NCBI RefSeq assembly: GCF_965227725.1
Contig: NZ_CBDDGH010000001.1
Coordinates: forward strand, 496,001 to 560,000
Reading direction: 5' to 3'
DNA from: Shimia sp965227725
Lineage (GTDB): Bacteria; Pseudomonadota; Alphaproteobacteria; Rhodobacterales; Rhodobacteraceae
Length of the DNA: 64,000 bases
Position numbers and translations under genes: made by a program
The notes under the pieces: generated by a model
The model's database searches: none
What the model was told of the DNA's origin: nothing
What the model saw: the letters and a program-made list of their open reading frames with translations, nothing else
Shown here: in pieces, positions 51,443 through 60,303 of the stretch
Numbering within the stretch: the first letter of the stretch is position 1
Layout of the letters: every line of letters starts with the position of its first letter

Positions 51443-52792
51443 TTATTTGTGCCCAGTATGAAGCTTACGCTCCAGATACATGGAATAGCGGGACATGCCG
51501 AAGCAGAAGATGAAGAACAGGAATGCAATGAAAGCAAAGAGCTCCCAATAGATACCGTTCCACGCAGAGTCGGCCCGAATGGCGTTGGACAGCCCCAATG
51601 GATCAAGCAGGCCGATGATCGACACCAGCGTGGTATCTTTGAAGATACCAATGAACGTGCTCACAATACCTGGGATCGAGATCTTCAGTGCCTGCGGCAT
51701 GATGATCAGTCGCTGCGCCTGCCAATAGTTCAGCCCCAAAGAGTCAGCGCCTTCATATTGACCTTTCGGCAATGCCGCAAGGCCACCACGGATCACCTCA
51801 GCCATATAGGCCGCGGCAAACAGGGTCACCATGATCAGCACCCGTAGGATGATGTCAAACTCCGTGCCCGGCGGCAGGAAGATGTTGAGCAACACAGAAG
51901 CCACGAACAGCAGAGTGATCAGCGGAACGCCACGGATGAACTCGATAAAGCCGACGCAGAGCGCCTTCAGGATCATCAGGTCAGACTGTCGTCCCAGCGC
52001 CAGGAAGATACCAATTGGCAACGAGGCACCAATTGCCACAACACCGATCAGGATCGACAGCATAAAGCCACCAAACTTACGGCTTTCCACTTCCGGGATG
52101 GAAATCGAAATCACAGATTCCAGACCTGCCGCTGCGCTGCCAGCCAGGAACAGCCACCAGATCACCGGCACGGCAATCGCCGCGATGATCGCCACCAGCT
52201 CACCCGCAATTGGCGCGAGGATACGGTAGGCCAGATAACCAATACCGAAACCGGCTGCGGCCATCAAAGGCCCCCAAATCGATCCACCCCACATCAGCCA
52301 AGGCATCAGGAAGGGATAAGCTACTGTCACGATCAACAGCTGGCGCGGAACTTTGGTGAACAGCACAGGCGCAATCGCCAGAAGCAACAGAACAAACGCA
52401 AGGTTTGGACGGAAGTATGCTGGCAGTGCCCCCTCGGTGGCGCCAAACACCACATCCGGTGTCGCCGGATAAGGTGGGTAGAAACCATACAGAAGCTGGA
52501 GCCAGCGGTCGTTGATCACCGCCCAGCAGGCATGCCCGTGGGTCGACGCCCAGGTGGCTTCCATGATCTCACGGCATTCGGTCAGCGAGGAGGCATTCCA
52601 AACGGATTGGAACACCCACGGCAGCAGACCGGACAGCACGTAGTAAATGAACGCCAGCGACAGCAGCGTCAGGGCGCTGTTGACGACACCGTCAAAAAGG
52701 TTTGCGCGTGCCCATCCAATGACCCCAACAGAGTTTGCTGGAGGCTCCTTTTCCGGGAGCATTTCGGTGCGGACAAAAGACATGTCACTCAT
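51443..52792 (-). CDS. aapM: general L-amino acid ABC transporter permease
   Basis: This 449-residue membrane protein has the histidine/glutamine-type permease domain in its C-terminal half, with the EAA loop YMAEVIRGGLAALPKGQYEGADSLGL-type sequence (key residues E, G, A, G) contacting the ATPase. The long N-terminal half with extra membrane segments and a WxxxCW-containing periplasmic loop (HGHACWAVINDRW) is characteristic of AapM/BztC. 11 bases separate it from aapP. Starts right after aapQ. Confidence 0.93.
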   Translation of the reverse strand: MSDMSFVRTEMLPEKEPPANSVGVIGWARANLFDGVVNSALTLLSLAFIYYVLSGLLPWVFQSVWNASSLTECREIMEATWASTHGHACWAVINDRWLQLLYGFYPPYPATPDVVFGATEGALPAYFRPNLAFVLLLLAIAPVLFTKVPRQLLIVTVAYPFLMPWLMWGGSIWGPLMAAAGFGIGYLAYRILAPIAGELVAIIAAIAVPVIWWLFLAGSAAAGLESVISISIPEVESRKFGGFMLSILIGVVAIGASLPIGIFLALGRQSDLMILKALCVGFIEFIRGVPLITLLFVASVLLNIFLPPGTEFDIILRVLIMVTLFAAAYMAEVIRGGLAALPKGQYEGADSLGLNYWQAQRLIIMPQALKISIPGIVSTFIGIFKDTTLVSIIGLLDPLGLSNAIRADSAWNGIYWELFAFIAFLFFIFCFGMSRYSMYLERKLHTGHK

Positions 52793-52793
52793 T

Positions 52794-54062
52794 TTATCTC
52801 TCCACCAATTTCACGCGGTTGTTGTACCAGTTCATCACGGCGGAAATGCTCAGCGAGATGATGAGGTAACAGGCCATCAGCATCAGAACACATTCCAACT
52901 CGCGGCCGGTCTGGTTCATTGTGATGCCGCCCAGCGTGCCGGTGATGTCCATATAACCCACCGCAATCGCCAGAGAGGAGTTCTTGGTGAGGTTCAGGTA
53001 GTTGGAAATCATTGGCGGAATGATCACACGCAGGGCTTGCGGCAGGATCACTAGACGCATCGTCTTACCGGGGCGCAGCCCCAATGCATTCGCTGCCTCG
53101 GTCTGACCATGGCTGATCGCCATGATACCACCACGCACGATTTCTGCGATAAAGGCTGCGGTATAAAGGCTTAGCGCCAGCCACAAAGCAATCAGAGAGT
53201 TACGAAGGTGGGTGCCGCCCTGGAAGTTGAAGCCCTTCAGCGCAGGATAGCCAAGGTGAAAACCAAGCGCATAAAGCACCACAATAAGCGGCACGAAGAA
53301 GATGGCGAGGTTTTTCCAAAGCGTATTTGGACGGTCACCGGTGGATTCCTGAATACGCTTGGCCTGCGCATTCACGGTCCGAATGCCAAAGATAGAAGCC
53401 ACAACGACCGCCAAGATCAGCATCAGATCCAGCGAGATGTCAAAGCGCATCGAGGAGGTGCCAAACAGATGGATGTTGCCCAGCGAATTGGAGAACAGCG
53501 GCTCCGGCACATAAACGCCCCGGTTTGTCACAGCAACGGTGTCAAACAGGTTCATTGTGGCGGAGGGATTCTCGCCGCGGAAAGCGCGTGGTGCAGGCAG
53601 GCTCTCAATCAGGATGGCCATCGCCAGCACGATCCATAGCAGAACCGGCACGTTGCGGAACATCTCCACATAGACGGTCATGATTTTGGCAACGATCCAG
53701 TTTTTGGAGAGGCGCAACACCCCAACAAAAACACCGATGATCGTGGCTGTGATACAGCCAAGCAGCGCCACCAATAGCGTGTTCAGCAGGCCCAGAAAGG
53801 ATGCGCGCAAATGGGTGTCGCGGCTGGAATATTCCAGCAGGCGTTGATTGATGTCGTAGCTGGCTGGTTCCATGAGGAAACCGAACTCGGGCTGTTTGCC
53901 CAGGGTGTTCAGGTTCACCATGGTGTTGTTGATCAGCCATGCTGCCAAAAGCATGAAGCCAATCATCGCGACAGCCTGGATCGTCAAAGAGCGATACCGG
54001 GTGTCGTAGATCAACATCGACAGCCGGAACGACTCCTTGGGAGGGTCGGTCAAAGTGGTCAT
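52794..54062 (-). CDS. aapQ: general L-amino acid ABC transporter permease
   Basis: This 422-residue partner permease has an N-terminal membrane segment AVAMIGFMLLAAWLINNTMV, an LGLLNTLLVALLGCITATII segment opening the permease domain, and an EAA-type loop FIAEIVRGGIMAISHGQTEA. The large insertion between membrane helices (ESLPAPRAFRGENPSATMN onward) fits AapQ/BztB. The stop and the next ATG are one base apart. Preceded by a stable hairpin that probably reduces expression relative to aapJ. Confidence 0.93.
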   Translation of the reverse strand: MTTLTDPPKESFRLSMLIYDTRYRSLTIQAVAMIGFMLLAAWLINNTMVNLNTLGKQPEFGFLMEPASYDINQRLLEYSSRDTHLRASFLGLLNTLLVALLGCITATIIGVFVGVLRLSKNWIVAKIMTVYVEMFRNVPVLLWIVLAMAILIESLPAPRAFRGENPSATMNLFDTVAVTNRGVYVPEPLFSNSLGNIHLFGTSSMRFDISLDLMLILAVVVASIFGIRTVNAQAKRIQESTGDRPNTLWKNLAIFFVPLIVVLYALGFHLGYPALKGFNFQGGTHLRNSLIALWLALSLYTAAFIAEIVRGGIMAISHGQTEAANALGLRPGKTMRLVILPQALRVIIPPMISNYLNLTKNSSLAIAVGYMDITGTLGGITMNQTGRELECVLMLMACYLIISLSISAVMNWYNNRVKLVER

Positions 54063-54150
54063 ATGGGATCTTCCCGTTCCTCGGCCGATTATAAGGTGGC
54101 GTCGCTATGCGCCGTGGCCGATTATTGTTGTGGTTCACATAATGTGAGGA

Positions 54151-54174
54151 GGGCGCGGAATTCCTCCCGCGCCC
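54151..54174 (-). promoter_or_regulatory. intercistronic hairpin between aapJ and aapQ
   Basis: GGGCGCGG (54151-54158) pairs with CCGCGCCC (54167-54174). It lies just past the aapJ stop and is not followed by a T-run. Such hairpins behind binding-protein genes commonly stabilise the upstream mRNA and give higher binding-protein levels than permease. Confidence 0.65.
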
Positions 54175-54189
54175 CCTGTGTTCGGTATC

Positions 54190-55206
54190 TTACCGGAATG
54201 GCGGGGAGTAGATCAGGCCGCCATCGGTCCACTGAGCGTTCAGGCCGCGGGCCAGACCGATCGGAGTGGCTTCGCCGATGTTGGATTCAAACAGCTCGCC
54301 GTAGTTGCCGCCCGCCATGATGGCGTTCTTGGCCCACGCAGCGTCCAAACCCAGCATCTCGCCGAGAGTACCTTCGGTACCCAGCAGACGGTTCACTTCA
54401 GGGTTGTTGGTGCCTGCAGCCATCTCTGCGATGTTTGCGGAGGTCACGCCCAGCTCTTCTGCAGTGATCAGAGCGTTCAGGGACCAGCGAACCACGTCAC
54501 CCCAGTTGTCGTCGCCGTGACGAACCAGCGGGCCGAGAGGCTCTTTGGAGATGATTTCTGGCAGCAGAACGTGCGCAGATGGGTCTTCAAAAGTTGCACG
54601 AGTCGCCGCGAGGCCGGATGCATCGGTGGTGTACACGTCACATGCGCCAGCCAGATACTGCTGCTGCGCTTCTGCGTTGGTTTCGATTGGAACCGGCTCG
54701 TAGCTGATGTTGTTGGAACGGAAGAAGTCCGCCAGGTTCAGCTCGGTGGTGGTGCCGGTTTGGATACAAACGGTTGCGCCGTCCAGTTCCTTCGCAGAGG
54801 ACACGCCCAGCTCTTTGGGAACCATGAAGCCCTGACCGTCATAGTAGTTCACGCCTACGAAGGTGAACTTCAGGTCGACGTCGCGGCTGAAGGTCCAGGT
54901 GGTGTTACGCGCCAGCATGTCGATCTCGCCGGACGCCAGAGCGGTGAAACGGGTTTTACCGGTGGTTGGTACGAATTCAACCGCGGTCGGGTCGCCCAGA
55001 ACAGCACCAGCAACCGCACGGCATACGCCTACGTCAAAGCCCTTCCACTCACCGTTTGCATCTGGTGCAGCAAAGCCAACCAGACCAGTGGTAACGCCAC
55101 AGTTCAGCTTGCCGCGCGCTTTCACATCGTCAAGCGTGCCAGCAGCTGCAGCACCGGCCGCCAGGCCAGCGACAGTCAGCGCACCAAAAACTACGGATTT
55201 TTTCAT
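54190..55206 (-). CDS. aapJ: general L-amino acid ABC transporter substrate-binding protein
   Basis: This 338-residue protein has a signal peptide MKKSVVFGALTVAGLAAGAA (cleavage near AAA|GTL) and a family 3 solute-binding fold: GKLNCGVTTGLVGFAAPD at the start of the mature protein, GFDVGVCRAVAGAVLG and FTALASGEIDMLARNTTWT. ATG 55206 follows GAAGAGG and precedes the signal peptide; upstream in-frame codons lack coding character. First gene of the aapJQMP operon. Confidence 0.95.
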   Translation of the reverse strand: MKKSVVFGALTVAGLAAGAAAAGTLDDVKARGKLNCGVTTGLVGFAAPDANGEWKGFDVGVCRAVAGAVLGDPTAVEFVPTTGKTRFTALASGEIDMLARNTTWTFSRDVDLKFTFVGVNYYDGQGFMVPKELGVSSAKELDGATVCIQTGTTTELNLADFFRSNNISYEPVPIETNAEAQQQYLAGACDVYTTDASGLAATRATFEDPSAHVLLPEIISKEPLGPLVRHGDDNWGDVVRWSLNALITAEELGVTSANIAEMAAGTNNPEVNRLLGTEGTLGEMLGLDAAWAKNAIMAGGNYGELFESNIGEATPIGLARGLNAQWTDGGLIYSPPFR

Positions 55207-55405
55207 TTTTACCTCTTCCTGTTTACCCACCCTTTCACAGGTGGTTTTGGCCACTCCCGGCCTAGAATGATGTGTTGAGACAACACCCCCCTCACATCTG
55301 GGGTTAGTGTGGTCGCATTCATCGCCAAACGTCAAGAGGTCCATCACGCATTACAATCAATGCTTGCGTGAATGTTAATTCCGCCTTGTTTGCCGGGGTT
55401 TCTGA

Positions 55406-56116
55406 CTAGGAATTACTCAGTTTGAAGAAGCGGTAAGCATTTTCAAATGCTTGGAATTTCTTCTCTGCTTCCAGGGCTGCGTCTTCATCGCGGCCCCATT
55501 GTTCTTCCTGCCAGATTTCGTCGATTCTGGAGAGTTTCCAAAGCGCTTCGATTTCCTGCAGATCGCGGGTTGCGGCGAATCCGATAATCAGTGAACCGGA
55601 GATGCCAACCAGATCGTGGAAAGCAGCCAGTTCAAAGTTATCAAAACGGTGGACCTCTTGGGACAAAACGGCAAGCGCTGCCGGGTCTTGCGCTTCAAAC
55701 ATGACCCCTGCCACAGGCTTCAGACGTGCGCCGAAAATCTCTGCCGCCCAATCAAGCAGCGGGTCCCACGCCTCTGCCTGCCGAGCGATCAACTCCTCAG
55801 GCGACGTGGCCCGGTAGCACAAAAGGTCACTACCGCCATATTCTGCCAACATATCAGCGACTTCCGCATGCTGAATGGCCACTTTGTCAATCGCTGCATT
55901 GGCCGAACGTGTCACCGGCATGGTGTTGGGATCAATCTCGCCGTCTTGCGCATTCCATTCGGCAGCCATGGCCTTTGCCATCGCCTCCGTTGGCACCACC
56001 AAAGCCGCTTTCGCAGGCGTTTTGACGGCGCGCCCGTCCAAGAACACCCCGAAGCCGCCCTCGACTGCCGCAACAGTTGTTTCTGTCCAAAACCGCTTTT
56101 TTGCCCATCCGCTCAT
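55406..56116 (-). CDS. ATP12-family F1-ATPase assembly chaperone
   Basis: This 236-residue protein of the ATP12 family promotes assembly of the F1 alpha subunit in mitochondria and alphaproteobacteria. Characteristic segments: KRFWTETTVAAVEGGFGVFLDGRAVKTPA-type start (key FLDGR-x-VKTP), VTRSANAAID, and YGGSDLLCYRA with EELIARQ. ATG 56116 overlaps the HAD gene stop (ATGA), implying coupling. Confidence 0.88.
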   Translation of the reverse strand: MSGWAKKRFWTETTVAAVEGGFGVFLDGRAVKTPAKAALVVPTEAMAKAMAAEWNAQDGEIDPNTMPVTRSANAAIDKVAIQHAEVADMLAEYGGSDLLCYRATSPEELIARQAEAWDPLLDWAAEIFGARLKPVAGVMFEAQDPAALAVLSQEVHRFDNFELAAFHDLVGISGSLIIGFAATRDLQEIEALWKLSRIDEIWQEEQWGRDEDAALEAEKKFQAFENAYRFFKLSNS

Positions 56117-56784
56117 GACTGAAGCTCCCAAACCTCTTCCAAGGCGCCATCCAAGGCGCCAAAATCCTCGATCAGCTGACTTGCTGCGCTAAGCCGAGCC
56201 ACATCGTGGTAACCCCAACGCGCGCCAAGACCTGTCACACCCGCTGCAGCGGCCATATCCATGTCAAAACTGGTGTCGCCAATCATCACCGTTTCCGCGG
56301 CTGCCACACCTGTTTCCAGCATCGCCGTCTCGATCATGGAGGGATGCGGTTTTGACGGATGATCATCAGCAACCTGTGTGGTCACGAAATATCCTTCCAG
56401 ACCATGGCCAGCGATGAGCTTATCGAGACCTCTGCGGGATTTCCCGGTGGCCACCCCCAGCAGAACATCATCGCGGGCGCGCAGTCGTGTCAGAGCCTCA
56501 TAAGCACCGGGATAAAAAGGCGATGACTGCGCCGCTCCCTGGCTGGCCCGCAAGTGCATATAAGCCGCCTTATAGCCATCAACCAGCCGAACACGCTGCG
56601 CAAGCGCGTACTCCGGCACCAGCTTAAACATCGCAACATCCAATGACAGCCCAACGATGCCAAGTATGGCCTCGCGTGCGGGTGCTTGAAGCCCCTCCTC
56701 CGCAAAGGCTTGGCACATCGAAGCCACTATGAGCCCCTGACTGTCCACCAGCGTCCCATCCACATCAAAAATCACAAGTTTCAA
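56113..56784 (-). CDS. HAD-family hydrolase (phosphoglycolate-phosphatase-like)
   Basis: A 223-residue HAD phosphatase with motif I FDVDGTLVDS (nucleophile Asp, acid-base Asp), a C1 cap domain, motif II/III region GVATGKSRRGLDKL, and motif IV MIGDTSFDMDMAAAAG. The length and cap fit the Gph/PGPase group; the actual substrate cannot be told. Operon with the ATP12 gene. A pairing of these two genes is, as far as I recall, common in Rhodobacteraceae. Confidence 0.85.
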   Translation of the reverse strand: MKLVIFDVDGTLVDSQGLIVASMCQAFAEEGLQAPAREAILGIVGLSLDVAMFKLVPEYALAQRVRLVDGYKAAYMHLRASQGAAQSSPFYPGAYEALTRLRARDDVLLGVATGKSRRGLDKLIAGHGLEGYFVTTQVADDHPSKPHPSMIETAMLETGVAAAETVMIGDTSFDMDMAAAAGVTGLGARWGYHDVARLSAASQLIEDFGALDGALEEVWELQS

Positions 56785-56839
56785 GCGCTCTGAGCCTCCT
56801 GCCTTGGTGCCTTTGCTTCACCACGGACCATGCAGAAGG

Positions 56840-57343
56840 TCAAGCATCCTCCGCATAGGCACCGGAGGAATAGGTCAGCTCGTAAGAGTGGCTATAGAGC
56901 TCAACCAGATTGCCAAACGGATCCTCGCAATAGACCATGCGGTAAGGCTTCTGGTCGGGATAATAGTACCGCACCTGCTGCATGCGTTGCTTGCCGCCAA
57001 GGGCCTCGATCCGTTTCACCCGCTCTTCCAAATCGCTGTCCTGCAAGCAGAAGTGAAATATCCCTGGTTTCCAATAGTCAAATGGCGGGGGCGCATCGTC
57101 GGTCTTGGGGAATTCAAACAACTCGATGCCGACGCCATCTCCGGTCGACAAATGCGCGATACGAAAACGGCCCCAACCGGGGCCGAACACATCATCACAC
57201 ATCTCACCAATCGCGCTGCTGTCCTGCAGCACCTCGCTGGGCGGCATCAGCAGATAGAGATCAAAGGCCTTGGTGTAAAACTCAACGGCGCGGTCAAGAT
57301 CGGGTACAGTGATACCAATATGGGAAAACGATACAGCCGGCAT
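56840..57343 (-). CDS. VOC-family (glyoxalase-like) protein
   Basis: This 167-residue, single vicinal-oxygen-chelate unit has metal-ligand candidates His in FSHIGITVPDLDRAVEFY, His in IFHFCLQDSDLEERV and Glu in NLVELYSH. Related proteins include lactoylglutathione lyases, methylmalonyl-CoA epimerases and extradiol dioxygenases. The substrate is not apparent. Stands between the HAD and pseudouridine-synthase genes on the same strand, with its own AGGAG-containing leader (AAAGGAGAGG before the ATG). Confidence 0.75.
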   Translation of the reverse strand: MPAVSFSHIGITVPDLDRAVEFYTKAFDLYLLMPPSEVLQDSSAIGEMCDDVFGPGWGRFRIAHLSTGDGVGIELFEFPKTDDAPPPFDYWKPGIFHFCLQDSDLEERVKRIEALGGKQRMQQVRYYYPDQKPYRMVYCEDPFGNLVELYSHSYELTYSSGAYAEDA

Positions 57344-57446
57344 GAGCCTCTCCTTTCAAATAGATGCGTATCAAAAACGTCATGGAATGCCTCAGGCATG
57401 CCATGTCAGCTGATACGCACCATATCAAAGAGAGGATGAAACCGCC

Positions 57447-58493
57447 TTAGCGCAGGCTTTCAAACGGATCATCCGCGGCAAGGTCCTCAGACCAGCCAAA
57501 GGTGTCCCAAGTGTGGGCCATATGCTCCGGCAACTCAGCCGTGACGGTGACCTGCTTGCGGGTCACAGGATGCTCAAACGTCATGCTGCGCGCGTGCAGA
57601 TGCAGTTTGTTGGAGATGATCCCGCCAAGCTTCGCGCCCCAGCCATCGCCGAGGTTTTCCTGACCGGAGCCGCCATATTTCCCATCGCCAACAATGGGAT
57701 GACCGATCTCCGCCATATGGGCGCGCAGCTGGTGTGTCCGCCCGGTGATGGGCTCCATCGCCACCCAAGCGGCGCGGCCCGCGACACGATACAAAGTGGC
57801 GTATTGGGTGATGGCACGTTTGGCACCCGGAGTGCGCTCGACTTCGCGCGGGTGCACGGCGATCATCTTCTCGCCCTCGCCACGTGCGCCATGACCACCG
57901 GCTTTGACCAAACCATATTTGATTTCGCCGAGATACGGCGTTGGCACCCCCGCCACGACCGCCCAGTAGATTTTGCGTGTCTGTTTGTGCCGCATCGCCT
58001 CTGTCAGAGCCTGCGCCACTTGGCGCGTGCGCGCCAGCAGCAAGACGCCGGAGGTGTCTTTGTCCAGACGGTGCACCAGCCGTGGTTTTTCCTCAAAGCC
58101 GAACTTCAGCGCCTCTGCCAAGCCATCCACATGGCGGGTCTGCTTGCTGCCGCCCTGTGTTGGCAGCCCTGGCGGTTTGTTCAGCGCGATGATCTGATCA
58201 TCACGGTAAATGATACAGCTCTGGATCAGTTTCTCGTCAGCAGCTGACACACGCGTTTTTGCGGGTGCTGCAGGTTTCTCCCCCGGAGCTGGCAGCGGCG
58301 GCACGCGCACAGACTGCCCCTCTTCCAGACGGGTATTGGCCTTCACACGCCCCCCATCCACGCGGATCTCACCTTTGCGGCACATCTTTTCGATCTGCCC
58401 CTGCCCAACATGGGCAAACTTGCGCTTGAACCAGCGGTCCAGCCGTTGATCCCCTTCGCCCGCTTCCACGGTCACAGTCTGCACCCGGCTCAT
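57447..58493 (-). CDS. RluC/RluD-type 23S rRNA pseudouridine synthase
   Basis: This 348-residue protein has an N-terminal S4 RNA-binding domain (~1-70, RLDRWFKRKFAHVGQGQIEK) and an RsuA/RluA catalytic domain with the conserved LVHRLDKDTSGVLLLA (nucleophile Asp of HRLD) and later GRTHQLRAHMAEIGHPIVGD. Length and S4 domain match RluC/RluD; which large-subunit positions it modifies cannot be read from sequence. Start overlaps the crcB stop (ATGA). Confidence 0.88.
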   Translation of the reverse strand: MSRVQTVTVEAGEGDQRLDRWFKRKFAHVGQGQIEKMCRKGEIRVDGGRVKANTRLEEGQSVRVPPLPAPGEKPAAPAKTRVSAADEKLIQSCIIYRDDQIIALNKPPGLPTQGGSKQTRHVDGLAEALKFGFEEKPRLVHRLDKDTSGVLLLARTRQVAQALTEAMRHKQTRKIYWAVVAGVPTPYLGEIKYGLVKAGGHGARGEGEKMIAVHPREVERTPGAKRAITQYATLYRVAGRAAWVAMEPITGRTHQLRAHMAEIGHPIVGDGKYGGSGQENLGDGWGAKLGGIISNKLHLHARSMTFEHPVTRKQVTVTAELPEHMAHTWDTFGWSEDLAADDPFESLR

Positions 58494-58879
58494 GCCAAAA
58501 GCCCTCTCGTCAAAATCATACCTAGCATCAGCGCGCCCACCGCACCGATCACCGAAACCGCCACATAGATTGCAGCCGCGCCATAGTCCCCGCGTTCCAC
58601 CAGCGTCACTGTCTCAAGCGAGAACGCCGAAAACGTGGTGAAACCGCCCAGCAGCCCGGTCATCACCAGAGGCGAATAATGCGTCAGGCCACGCTGCGCC
58701 GCCACCACGACAAACGCCCCCATCAAAAAGTAGCCAATGACGTTTACCGTGATAATCGCCAGCGGAAAGCCATTCCAGAACCCCTGCCCGACCAGGCGCA
58801 CAACGCCCAGCCCGACCAGATAGCGCAGGGCGGCACCAATCGCGCCACCGACAGCCACATATGTGAGGTTCAAAATCAT
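58490..58879 (-). CDS. crcB: fluoride ion channel CrcB
   Basis: A 129-residue, four-helix membrane protein of the Fluc family, acting as a dimer that exports fluoride. Visible signature: GGAIGAALRYLVG near the N-terminus and TGLLGGFTTFSAFSLET in the third helix, with the phenylalanine-box FTTFSAFS. Upstream I did not find the fluoride riboswitch pattern; it is followed by the pseudouridine synthase with a four-base overlap. Confidence 0.93.
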   Translation of the reverse strand: MILNLTYVAVGGAIGAALRYLVGLGVVRLVGQGFWNGFPLAIITVNVIGYFLMGAFVVVAAQRGLTHYSPLVMTGLLGGFTTFSAFSLETVTLVERGDYGAAAIYVAVSVIGAVGALMLGMILTRGLLA

Positions 58880-58963
58880 CCGGCGTCTCTCTGCCCTTCC
58901 ACGCCCAATGTCAAGAAAACAAGCCTTTTTCCCGCGTGAAATTTCCCGCGCTCAACTGGTGCC

Positions 58964-60286
58964 TCAGCTGCCTCGCTGGCTGCGCAGCTTCGCAAAATAG
59001 TCGAGACGCCTTTTTAACTCGCGCTCATAGCCGCGCTCCACCGGCGTATAGAGAACAGGCCGCTTGAGCCCTTCCGGGAAGTAATTCTGCCCGGAAAACC
59101 CATGTTCGGCATCATGATCATACTGGTAGCCCGCTCCATAGCCCTGCTCTGCCATTAGCGAGGTAGGCGCGTTCAGAATATGCTTGGGCGGCGGCTCAGA
59201 GCCTGTCTGTTTCGCCAAGGCCCGCGCCGCCTTGTAGGCCGCATACCCCGCGTTGGTTTTTGGCGCGAGGGCCAGGTAGATCACGGCCTGCGCGAGCGCC
59301 AGCTCCCCCTCGGGGCTGCCCAAACGCTCATATGTCTCCCAGGCATTCAAACAGACACCCTGCGCCTGTGGATCCGCCAAAGCGATGTCTTCGCACGCCA
59401 TGCGTGTGATGCGCCGGGCCAGAAACCGAGGATCTTCGCCCCCCTCCAGCATCCGCGCAAACCAATAAAGCGCGGCATCAGGATCAGATCCTCGCACCGA
59501 TTTATGCAGCGCGGATATGAGGTTGTAATGCTCGTCACCGGACTTGTCGTATTTTGCAGCGCGCCGCATCAGCCGCGTGGCCAAAGCCTCACTGTCCAGC
59601 TTGCCATTCACAGTCCAAGCCGCCACCTGCTCAACCAGATTGAGAAGCACGCGACCGTCCCCATCGGCCATCTCAAGCAGCGCCTCACGCGCCAGCCCGT
59701 CCAGAGGCAGTGCTTTGCCGAGCTCTTGTTCCGCCCTTTGTGCCAACCGTTCCAGATCCGCGAGGCTCAGACGCTCCAGCACCAACACCTGTGAGCGGCT
59801 CAAAAGCGCGGCATTGAGCTCAAAAGACGGGTTTTCGGTGGTTGCGCCGACCAGCAGGATTGTACCGTCTTCCATATGCGGCAAAAATCCGTCCTGCTGA
59901 GCTTTGTTGAAGCGATGGATCTCATCAACAAACAACAGCGTGCCCTGCCCGTTTTGGCGACGGATCTTGGCCGCCTCAAAGACTTTGCGCAGCTCCGGAA
60001 CACCTGTGAAAATCGCACTGATCTGCACAAAATGCAGGTCCGTCTCATCCGCAAGAAGCCGCGCAATCGTGGTCTTGCCGACACCGGGCGGCCCCCAGAA
60101 CACCAGCGATGACAAAGAGCCAGAGGACAACATCACGCCCAATGGCGCCTCTGCCCCCAAAACCTGCGCCTGCCCGATCACCTCAGAGAGCGCTTGCGGG
60201 CGCAACCGGTCCGCCAAAGGCCGGGACGCGTCGGCAACAGGTGCCGCGGGAATGTCCGCTGCTGGAGAGTCAAAAAGATCGGCCAT
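58964..60286 (-). CDS. rarA: replication-associated recombination ATPase RarA
   Basis: This 440-residue AAA+ clamp-loader-like ATPase (MgsA/RarA/WRNIP1) acts at stalled forks. It has an N-terminal LADRLRPQALSEVIGQ, Walker A GPPGVGKTT, Walker B LLFVDEIHRF, sensor 1 VGATTENPSF, and a C-terminal tetramerisation region with the family's DPDAALYWFARMLEGGEDP. Complete. Follows the Do-type protease gene by 17 bases on the same strand. Confidence 0.95.
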   Translation of the reverse strand: MADLFDSPAADIPAAPVADASRPLADRLRPQALSEVIGQAQVLGAEAPLGVMLSSGSLSSLVFWGPPGVGKTTIARLLADETDLHFVQISAIFTGVPELRKVFEAAKIRRQNGQGTLLFVDEIHRFNKAQQDGFLPHMEDGTILLVGATTENPSFELNAALLSRSQVLVLERLSLADLERLAQRAEQELGKALPLDGLAREALLEMADGDGRVLLNLVEQVAAWTVNGKLDSEALATRLMRRAAKYDKSGDEHYNLISALHKSVRGSDPDAALYWFARMLEGGEDPRFLARRITRMACEDIALADPQAQGVCLNAWETYERLGSPEGELALAQAVIYLALAPKTNAGYAAYKAARALAKQTGSEPPPKHILNAPTSLMAEQGYGAGYQYDHDAEHGFSGQNYFPEGLKRPVLYTPVERGYERELKRRLDYFAKLRSQRGS

Positions 60287-60303
60287 CAGATGCCCTTGCG
60301 CCT

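Noticed and set aside
54178..55278. 366-codon + strand frame
   Set aside because: Antisense shadow of aapJ; the minus strand encodes a clear binding protein with signal peptide.
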